From Verrucomicrobiaceae bacterium (GTDB lineage: Bacteria; Verrucomicrobiota; Verrucomicrobiae; Verrucomicrobiales; Akkermansiaceae): DNA of 12,116 nt. Of the stretch, positions 6,511 through 12,075 are shown piece by piece. The first letter of the stretch is position 1; each line of letters opens with the position of its first letter. Below the pieces are notes generated by a model. It was not told the DNA's origin, ran no database searches, and worked only from the letters and a program-made list of their open reading frames with translations. Location: NCBI GenBank assembly GCA_003820635.1, contig RPOS01000094.1, positions 1-12,116 of the forward strand. The letters run 5' to 3'. Position numbers and translations under genes: made by a program.

Positions 6511-6665
6511 CCCAAATTCAACCACGAAAAAAACGAAATTCCACGAAAGGCTCAAGGATTTACAGCAGTCCCGATCCTGCACGGTTCATGACAGCGCATG
6601 ACTTCGTACTTCCCTTATTTTTAGTGCTTTTCGTGACTTTCGTGGATTTTCTGAATTCGGATTGA
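6511..6665. repeat. CCACGAAA-type imperfect inverted repeat between convergent genes
   Basis: The left arm (about 6511-6552) contains three CACGAAA/ACGAAA units at roughly ten-base spacing, beginning CCACGAAA at 6522-6529. The right arm (about 6617-6665) contains the reverse-complement series (CTTTTCGTGACTTTCGTGG). The arms flank about 65 bp of unrelated sequence and are bordered by related TTCAA/TTGAA bases. The element fills nearly the whole gap between the convergent YkuD-domain and GNAT genes. Similar CCACGAAA-rich inverted elements are, as I remember, common between genes in Verrucomicrobia and Planctomycetes. It could act as a bidirectional terminator and may be a non-autonomous mobile repeat. 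No target-site duplication was identified. Confidence 0.7.
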
Positions 6666-6668
6666 ATC

Positions 6669-7265
6669 TCACAAAAGCCGCCGCGAAAGCTCGGCGAGCC
6701 ATGAGGCGAGGTCGGCGGCGGCGGGTGTTTCGGGCAGGGCGTCGAGGTTGTTGAGGTCCCAGCGGAAGACGAGCTTGTAGCCGTCCCACTCCCCTGCCCC
6801 GCCGCAGTCGCGGATCCATTTCGCGGCGCGGTGGTTTTCCACCAGGGTGTAGGCCACCATCTGTTCCACGCCGGCGCGGAAGGCGGTGATCCACAACACG
6901 GCGAGCAAGAGGGTGCCGATGCCGCGGCGTTGGTCATCGTCAAGCACCATGACGGAAATTTCCGCCTCATCGGGCTTGTCAGGATTGCGCCACCAGCTTG
7001 CGCCTCCCACGCCGGGAAACCTGCGGGCGGGATCAAGCAGCGCCCAAGTGAGATGAAGTGTGCGATCCTGATCGAGCAGACGGTCCAGCATTTTCTTGCC
7101 GAGCATCTCGCCGGTGCGCGTCCAGAACCGCTGGTAGCGGGCCTCGGGAGAAAGGCGCCGGTAGGCCTCGGCCACCAAGGCGCGGTCCTCTTCGATCAAG
7201 GGCCGGACAATCACCGGGGTGCCATCGCGCAGAGTGAGTTCGAGGCGGTCGTTGATCGCGGTCAT
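6669..7265 (-). CDS. GNAT-family N-acetyltransferase
   Basis: The protein (198 residues from the chosen start) has the acetyl-CoA-binding GNAT fold. The N-terminal GTPVIVRPLIEEDRALVAEA (15-34) and LSPEARYQRFW (38-48) are the opening seen in Pat-like GNAT proteins that acetylate protein lysines. Motif A is ISVMVLDDDQRRGIGTLLL (103-121), with the Q-R-R-G-I-G loop at 112-117, followed by VAYTLVENHRAAKWIRDCG (137-155), the usual motif B region. No ligand-binding or cyclic-nucleotide domain is attached. The ATG at 7265-7263 overlaps the TGA of the upstream gene as ATGA, which argues for this start over a longer TTG/GTG-type extension to 7304. A promoter-like pair also lies just before it. The substrate is unknown; acetylation of a protein or a sugar made by its partner gene are both guesses. 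Confidence 0.85.
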   Translation of the reverse strand: MTAINDRLELTLRDGTPVIVRPLIEEDRALVAEAYRRLSPEARYQRFWTRTGEMLGKKMLDRLLDQDRTLHLTWALLDPARRFPGVGGASWWRNPDKPDEAEISVMVLDDDQRRGIGTLLLAVLWITAFRAGVEQMVAYTLVENHRAAKWIRDCGGAGEWDGYKLVFRWDLNNLDALPETPAAADLASWLAELSRRLL

Positions 7266-9367
7266 GGCATGGAGTCTAACGCGGCTGCGCCGGGCATCAA
7301 CCATGACGGCAGAGTTTCGGGATCGCCCCAGACGCGGACGAGGGTGTTCTTTGCGCCGTTTTCACCGTGTTCGGTGGCAAGCAGGAGGCGGGTGCCGCCT
7401 TTTTCCAGATCCCAGAGATCGGTGCCGCCGCCGGATTTCCAGCCGTCGTGCAGCAGGCGATCCAGAAATTGCTCACGCGAGCCGCTGCCGGCTTCCCATT
7501 CATGAGATCCGGAGCCGTCCGAATCGCCCTTCTGCCCGGGCCAGGATTCCACCAGCCATCTGCGGCAGCGCGCCCATGCCCGCAGCCTTGGAGCTATCCA
7601 AGCCACGGCAGTGAGCGCGAGGCGCGCGCGCCAGCAATCGAAGCGCCGGTCCAATCCGCGCAGTGGCAGCATGCGGCTGATGAGTGCCTGATAACCGGCA
7701 CTGCCCATGGCTCCAAAATAGATGATGGAATCCGCCGCCACGCGCACCGGGCCGCCGCCATAGACGAATCCCCGCCACTTGGCGGTGCCGCGCCGGGTGA
7801 AACGCGCCGGATGTTTGGAAATCAGAAGTTTTTCCGCCGCACCGTAGCCAATCTGTTGGCGCAGAAACGCCCGGATCGACGGCCGCCGCCAGTGCCAGAC
7901 GAAAGCCCCCGGCGCGAAGCCGAGCCGGTATCCGGCGTCGCTCAGCCGCCAGCAGAAATCCACATCATCGCCGGCCGTGTGAAACCGCGGATCAAAGCCG
8001 CCGATCGCATCGAATGCGGTTTGGGTCACTGCCAGATTGCAGCCGGGCAGATGCTCGGCCTCCACATCATCGAGCATCACATGGCTGGGCGCGCCAGGTG
8101 CCGCGCAAACCACCGCCTCGCGCCATGATCGCGGCGGCGGCGGCAGGTTCGGCCCGCCCGCGGCGGCAAAGCGCCCGTCGGCGAATACCCGGTCGAGACG
8201 AAGCAACCATTCACGGTCCGGCATGCAGTCATCATCGGTGAAGGCGAGGATTTCGCCACCCGCCGCAGCCGCCCCGGCATTGCGGGCGGCACTCAGGCCA
8301 CAGGGAGCGAGCCGCAAAAGTTTCACCCACGGAAATCGCTCCGCCACCAAGTCCGCAGTGCCATCCGTCGAGCCGTCATCGACGAGAATCGTCTCGAAAT
8401 CCGCGCCCTCCTGTTTTCCCACGGCTTCCAGACAAGCGCCGATGCGCTCGCTGCCGTTGCGCGTGCAGATGATCACGGAAAACGCATGTGATGCGCGCGG
8501 CGGCAGGCTTGCTGATGCCATCACGGAGGCGATGGCGGCCAGCGCGGGTTTGGCGTGCCCCTCGCGGCCTGTTAGACCGAAATCCCAGTCTAGCACTTCC
8601 GTGCCGGCGTTCCACCAACGGTCGCTCCATGCATAAATGGTGAAGCCGGCGCATTCCTGATCGCGGGAAATTTCCATCGCCCATTGGAGCGCCTCAGCCT
8701 GGCACCCGACACCGTTTCTGTTAGAATCCAGCCCGAACTCGGAGATCACAAGCGGCCGGTCCCCGGCGATGTGATGCAGCCGTTTGACATAACTGCGGAA
8801 ATCATCCGCGTTTTCCAGATAGATGTTGAATGCCGAGAAGTCGGCGTTTTCGGGTTCCAGATACTCGGTGCTCGGATAGTTGGCGTAGGCGAAAAGAAGA
8901 CCGGGTGCGAGCGTGCGGCCCAGCTCGATCAAATCCTCGATGCTGCGGCGCACGCGCAGCGGTCCCATCCAGCGCACCAGGTCGGCGGGAATTTCATTGC
9001 CCAGATACACACCGGCAAGCGCCGGATGGTCCGCCGTTTCGCGCAGCGCCCGCGCCAGGGCGACCCGCGCCGCACTCAGCAGTGCGGGACGCCGGAAAAA
9101 ATCCGCGTTCTGGCCCCACTTGAGGCCGCCGAAAACCCGGAGTCCATGGCACGCGGCCTCATCCAGCAGGCGGTGGTCCGGCATGTCAAACAAGCGCAGC
9201 GAGTTGAAGCCCGCCGCCGCGATGCGCTGGAAATCCACATCGAAGGACTCCGGCCAGCCGCCGGGAAACGGCCCGTAGGTCACCGAGCGCAGTTCGACAC
9301 GCGACATTCCGGAACGGAAAAATTTTCCGTCGGTCTGCAAGCGATAATCTGGTCCGGCATCGGCCAC
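7262..9367 (-). CDS. Glycoside hydrolase (clan A TIM barrel)-family 2 glycosyltransferase fusion
   Basis: A 701-residue protein with three parts. Residues about 8-285 form a clan-A hydrolase barrel: DGKFFRSG and VTYGPFPGGWPE at the start, the acid/base motif YLGNEIP (E125), the nucleophile motif VISEFGLD (E210) and YAWSDRWW (245-252). Residues about 294-560 form a GT2 nucleotide-sugar transferase: FSVIICTRNG, ILVDDGSTDGT (327-337), LSAARNAG, FTDDDC with the metal-binding D378-D380, CNLAVTQTAFDAIGGFDPRF (443-462) and GDDVDFCWRL (466-475). Residues about 610-701 are an unrecognised module after a Gly/Ser-rich linker. There is no signal peptide and no clear set of membrane helices, so it is probably cytoplasmic, unlike BcsA-type synthases. 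The GTG start at 9367 is preceded by CGCGCC; ATG 9307 is an alternative but would cut into the barrel's first strand. Its product polysaccharide or glycoconjugate is unknown. Confidence 0.88.
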   Translation of the reverse strand: MADAGPDYRLQTDGKFFRSGMSRVELRSVTYGPFPGGWPESFDVDFQRIAAAGFNSLRLFDMPDHRLLDEAACHGLRVFGGLKWGQNADFFRRPALLSAARVALARALRETADHPALAGVYLGNEIPADLVRWMGPLRVRRSIEDLIELGRTLAPGLLFAYANYPSTEYLEPENADFSAFNIYLENADDFRSYVKRLHHIAGDRPLVISEFGLDSNRNGVGCQAEALQWAMEISRDQECAGFTIYAWSDRWWNAGTEVLDWDFGLTGREGHAKPALAAIASVMASASLPPRASHAFSVIICTRNGSERIGACLEAVGKQEGADFETILVDDGSTDGTADLVAERFPWVKLLRLAPCGLSAARNAGAAAAGGEILAFTDDDCMPDREWLLRLDRVFADGRFAAAGGPNLPPPPRSWREAVVCAAPGAPSHVMLDDVEAEHLPGCNLAVTQTAFDAIGGFDPRFHTAGDDVDFCWRLSDAGYRLGFAPGAFVWHWRRPSIRAFLRQQIGYGAAEKLLISKHPARFTRRGTAKWRGFVYGGGPVRVAADSIIYFGAMGSAGYQALISRMLPLRGLDRRFDCWRARLALTAVAWIAPRLRAWARCRRWLVESWPGQKGDSDGSGSHEWEAGSGSREQFLDRLLHDGWKSGGGTDLWDLEKGGTRLLLATEHGENGAKNTLVRVWGDPETLPSWLMPGAAALDSMP
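7273..7300 (-). promoter_or_regulatory. Candidate internal promoter for the GNAT gene
   Basis: On the minus strand TTGATG (7300-7295, four of six) is separated by 16 bp from TAGACT (7278-7273, four of six with the key T-A and final T). The GNAT ATG starts seven bases later. The pair lies inside the last codons of the upstream GH-GT gene. If active it would give a leaderless GNAT transcript independent of the upstream gene, while the ATGA overlap allows coupled translation from the longer mRNA. Confidence 0.38.
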
Positions 9368-9440
9368 GGCGCGAAGCTAAGTGCGGCGGATGCGGTTTCG
9401 AAACTCATTTCAGCAGGAAACCCTCTGGATTTCTCCGCGC

Positions 9441-9469
9441 TTGCAGTCGCCGGGAAGTGCCGCGAGACT
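9441..9469 (+). promoter_or_regulatory. Weak candidate promoter for signal peptidase I
   Basis: TTGCAG (9441-9446) and GAGACT (9464-9469) are separated by 17 bp, and the ATG at 9477 begins seven bases after the second hexamer. Each hexamer matches only three of six consensus positions, so the case rests mainly on spacing and on the likeness of GAGACT to the GATACT and TAGACT found in the same place before two other starts. Confidence 0.28.
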
Positions 9470-9476
9470 GCGCGCC

Positions 9477-10694
9477 ATGTTCACCCCGAAGTGGAAAGAG
9501 GAAGCGCTGCACCTTGCAAAGGGCGCGCGGAAGTTCGTGCATTACAAGCGTGACCTGCTCAAAGCCGGGCAGGTCGAGGAAATCGAATCCCGCCGCAGTG
9601 ATTTGCTGGCCGCCATCAAATCCGGCGACCGCGCCAAGGTGGACGAAGCCTCGAAGCAAATCCGCGCCACCTGCGAAAACTCACTGCCGAATGAAAAAAC
9701 CGTCGGCTGGCTGGAGGAAAACGTGGAGGTCATGTTTGTCGCCATCGTCATCGCGCTGGGACTGCGTGCCTATTATCTCCAACCGTTCCGCATCCCCACC
9801 GGCTCCATGCAGCCCACGCTCAACGGCATCATCGGCACGCCGCTCGCGGAGAAGGACTGGCCGTCGTTTCCACAACGGATGCTGGAAAAAGTCCTGCGCG
9901 GCCGCTCCTATGTGAAAGTCGTCAATGACCAGGACCGCCACCTCGCCGTCACGCCACAAAACAGGGTGGATATCCGCGATGTGCAGATGATGCATTTCTT
10001 CAGCCGCTCCGAACTCCACTTCGTCGATTCCAAACCGCTGCGCCTGCCGGCTCCCGCCACGCCCTGCACCCAGATCGGCCTGAGCGACGCCATCCGCACC
10101 GCCAGCATGAACGGCGGCCTGCTGCCCAAGGGCACGGTGGTTTGCGAAGGCACCATCGATTCCGGAGACCTCGTGCTGGTGGACAAGTTTTCCTATCATT
10201 TCCGCAAGCCGAAACGCGGCGAGGTCTTCGTCTTCGACACTCTGGGCATCCGCGGCATCCACGAGCGCAGCGGCGACCAGGCCGCCGGCTCGCATTACAT
10301 CAAGCGCCTCTGCGGCGTGCCGGGAGACACGCTCAGCATCCAGTCGCCAAATCTGCTCATTGATGGAAAAATCGCCCGCGAACCCGGCATCCAGCGCGTG
10401 ATCCGCGGCGAGGGAGCATTCCGGATCAACCCCAACGGCTACGTGCCCGCCGATGCGCGCGAGCTGATCGGACGCGGGAAAAACATTTCCCAATACCTGT
10501 CCAAGCCGGGCGATTCCTTCACTCTAACAGCCAAGGCCCGCCCCGGCATGCGCGAATACGCCGCGCTCGGAGACAACACCGGCAACTCGCTCGACTCGCG
10601 CTACTGGGGCCCGGTGAAGGAATTCAACCTGGTGGGTCCGGCACTCTTTTCACTTTGGCCCGTGACCACCGGCCACTGGGGGTTCATCCGTTAG
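9477..10694 (+). CDS. lepB: Signal peptidase I
   Basis: This membrane serine protease removes signal peptides from exported proteins on the outer face of the cytoplasmic membrane, using a Ser/Lys dyad. Residues 1-80 are a charged, probably helical cytoplasmic segment. One membrane helix follows at about 84-100 (EVMFVAIVIALGLRAYYLQP). Box B, FRIPTGSMQPTL, holds the nucleophile S110. Box D, SHYIKRLCGVPGD, holds the general base K276. Box E is GDNTGNSLDSRYWG (365-378). A segment of about 100 residues (120-225) separates boxes B and C (DSGDLVLVDK, 228-237). The total of 405 residues exceeds the 324 of E. coli LepB. ATG 9477 is chosen over upstream GTG 9381 because MFTPKWKEEA... is the family-like N-terminus and CGCGCC precedes it. 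It is divergent from the GH-GT gene and followed 8 bp later by the prenyl synthase gene. Confidence 0.93.
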   Translation: MFTPKWKEEALHLAKGARKFVHYKRDLLKAGQVEEIESRRSDLLAAIKSGDRAKVDEASKQIRATCENSLPNEKTVGWLEENVEVMFVAIVIALGLRAYYLQPFRIPTGSMQPTLNGIIGTPLAEKDWPSFPQRMLEKVLRGRSYVKVVNDQDRHLAVTPQNRVDIRDVQMMHFFSRSELHFVDSKPLRLPAPATPCTQIGLSDAIRTASMNGGLLPKGTVVCEGTIDSGDLVLVDKFSYHFRKPKRGEVFVFDTLGIRGIHERSGDQAAGSHYIKRLCGVPGDTLSIQSPNLLIDGKIAREPGIQRVIRGEGAFRINPNGYVPADARELIGRGKNISQYLSKPGDSFTLTAKARPGMREYAALGDNTGNSLDSRYWGPVKEFNLVGPALFSLWPVTTGHWGFIR

Positions 10695-10702
10695 AACGCG
10701 CC

Positions 10703-11527
10703 GTGTCGGACGCCCTCCAGATCACCCGCCGCGCGAAGTCCAACCTGGCCTTCGCCCTGCGCGTCCTGCCACGCGAGCGCCGTGCGGATGCCGTGGTTTT
10801 CTACGCCTACTGCCGCACGCTCGATGACCTGGCGGACGATCCGGGCATCCCAGCCGATGAGCGTGCAGCCAGCCTGCAAGCATGGAAACAAGGTCTTGCA
10901 CACGGTTTTGAAAAAACCTCCGAGCTCCAGCGCGAAGTGATTGAACTGCGCGAGCGCCATTCAATTCCCAACGAACTGCTCACCGCCATCATCGACGGCT
11001 GCCAGATGGATCTTGAGCCCCGGCGTTTCCAAACGTGGGAGGATCTGTCCGATTACATCTGGAAGGTCGCCTGCGCGGTGGGCTTGGTTTCCATCCGCAT
11101 CTTCGGCTGCAAGGATCCGGAGGCGGAGTCCTACGCAGTGGCGCTCGGCCGCGCGCTGCAACTCACCAACATCCTGCGCGACATCCGCGAGGATTGTGAC
11201 AACGGCGGCCGCATCTACCTGCCGCTCGATGACCTCGCGCGCTTCGGCTACACCGAGAGCGATCTGGCGGCAGGCACGCGCGACGATCGTTTCCTCGCAC
11301 TCATGCGCTATCAGGCGGACCGCGCCGACGGCTACTTCCGAGAGGCCGCGGCGCTCCTGCCCGCCGCCGACCGCCATGCGCTCGCCCCGGCCCGGATCAT
11401 GGGCGAAATCTATCAAGAATTGCTCGGCCAAATGCGGCGTGACGGCTTCCGCGTGTTTGAGAAACGCTACCGGGTTTCCGGCATCCGCAAGCTCGCCATT
11501 CTGGTGAAGCATGGGATTGCCGGATGA
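10703..11527 (+). CDS. Squalene/phytoene synthase family protein (HpnC/HpnD/CrtB-like)
   Basis: Members join two prenyl diphosphates head to head, giving presqualene diphosphate (HpnD, towards squalene and hopanoids) or phytoene (CrtB, towards carotenoids). The 274-residue length is typical. The substrate-anchoring SNLAFALRVLPRERR (13-27) and FYAYCRTLDDLADD (33-46) carry the first aspartate-rich motif D41-D45. The second is NILRDIREDCDNGGRIYLP (156-174) with D160 and D164. AVGLVSIRIFG (125-135) lies between them. The GTG start at 10703 is eight bases after the signal peptidase stop and is preceded by CGCGCC. Extending upstream to a TTG at 10655 would overlap lepB by 40 bp and add residues atypical of the family. 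Squalene and carotenoid routes cannot be told apart from this gene alone; no other pathway genes are in the window. Confidence 0.87.
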   Translation: MSDALQITRRAKSNLAFALRVLPRERRADAVVFYAYCRTLDDLADDPGIPADERAASLQAWKQGLAHGFEKTSELQREVIELRERHSIPNELLTAIIDGCQMDLEPRRFQTWEDLSDYIWKVACAVGLVSIRIFGCKDPEAESYAVALGRALQLTNILRDIREDCDNGGRIYLPLDDLARFGYTESDLAAGTRDDRFLALMRYQADRADGYFREAAALLPAADRHALAPARIMGEIYQELLGQMRRDGFRVFEKRYRVSGIRKLAILVKHGIAG

Positions 11528-11545
11528 TTCCCGGTCGAATAGATT
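11517..11545 (+). promoter_or_regulatory. Candidate promoter of the small lipoprotein gene
   Basis: TTGCCG (11517-11522, four of six) and TAGATT (11540-11545, four of six) are separated by exactly 17 bp. They overlap the last codons of the preceding gene. The lipoprotein ATG lies 24 bases after the -10, predicting a leader of about 17 nt without a Shine-Dalgarno site. It would let the lipoprotein be expressed independently of lepB and the prenyl synthase. Confidence 0.4.
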
Positions 11546-11569
11546 CACCACAACCCAAGTCCCACGCGC

Positions 11570-11908
11570 ATGCTCAAAGCCCTTTTCGCCGCTGCCACGA
11601 TCCTCCTCGCCGCCTGCACCCCGCCGCCCGAAGTTCCGCCGCCGCGCTTCAAGCCAAATCCCCCCTACCCGCCGGAAATCGTCGATCCCAACGGCCAGCC
11701 ATCGGACACCACCTATTCCGAGCCCGCCGCACCTCAGCCACCTCCCGCCCCCACCCGCCCCGGCGAGTATCCGACCGCCCAGCGCACCGCGAACCCCAAC
11801 GAGGTGATCAGCCCCTACGAGCCTTACAACGTCATCGACGTCGAGGGTTTCCGCTCCGGCCAACTCGCGCGCGACCCCTCGAACAACCAGATCTTCCGCG
11901 TGCCTTGA
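11570..11908 (+). CDS. Small proline-rich lipoprotein, function unknown
   Basis: The 112-residue product starts with a short lipoprotein signal (MLKALFAAATILLAAC) with lipobox LAAC and lipidated C16. The mature chain is strongly proline-rich at first: TPPPEVPPPRFKPNPPYPPE (17-36), then about eight more prolines up to residue 66. A less biased tail follows, with NEVISPYEPYNVIDVEGF (77-94) and a FRVP ending. The proline-rich part probably forms an extended stalk from the membrane, with the tail as the functional or wall-contacting part. No enzyme domain is visible. It follows the prenyl synthase by 42 bp and has its own promoter candidate. The +2 residue after Cys is threonine, so nothing signals inner-membrane retention. 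I do not recognise the family beyond its verrucomicrobial look. Confidence 0.75.
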   Translation: MLKALFAAATILLAACTPPPEVPPPRFKPNPPYPPEIVDPNGQPSDTTYSEPAAPQPPPAPTRPGEYPTAQRTANPNEVISPYEPYNVIDVEGFRSGQLARDPSNNQIFRVP

Positions 11909-11910
11909 TT

Positions 11911-12072
11911 TTTGGAGTGCGGTGGCATGACACCGCCTTGGCTTTGCCAGTGCAGACGGTTGGCTCCGAAACAGGTCAAACCGGCTGTGAGCGCAGGGCG
12001 GACTGGACCTTTTTCTGGCCTGAGCGCGCGGCGGGATGAAGTCAAAGCGGTGTCATGCCACCGCACTCCAAA
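11911..12072. repeat. Palindromic element with perfect 26-bp terminal inverted repeats
   Basis: Positions 11911-11936 and 12047-12072 are perfect reverse complements over 26 bases, starting TTTGGAGTGCGG and ending with its complement. Each arm is itself a hairpin: GCGGTG and CACCGC around a six-base loop (11919-11936; 12047-12064). The 110-bp interior contains no gene. The nested structure resembles paired REP-type units or a short MITE-like element. It starts two bases after the lipoprotein stop, next to a T-run, and probably ends that transcript. Confidence 0.8.
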
Positions 12073-12075
12073 CGG

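Noticed and set aside
6560..7036. A 158-codon minus-strand frame containing STKVTKSTK-like residues
   Set aside because: The lysine/threonine-rich tail is the translation of the CCACGAAA repeat and the rest is an off-frame shadow of the GNAT gene.
7266..7304. Extension of the GNAT gene 13 codons upstream
   Set aside because: The added residues (arginine-rich) do not fit the family N-terminus; the ATGA overlap and promoter-like pair support ATG at 7265.
9381..9476. Upstream GTG start for signal peptidase I adding 32 residues
   Set aside because: The extra segment is not family-like, lies in the divergent intergenic region and would cover the likely promoter.
8684..9553. A 289-codon plus-strand open frame opposite the GH-GT gene and running into lepB's upstream region
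   Set aside because: It is the antisense of a clear barrel domain and crosses a divergent promoter region; no motif or plausible start context.
11524..12039. A 171-codon plus-strand frame overlapping the lipoprotein in another frame and entering the terminal repeat
   Set aside because: Composition is Pro/Arg/His-rich antisense-like noise, and half of it lies in the palindromic element; the overlapping lipoprotein has a proper signal and lipobox.
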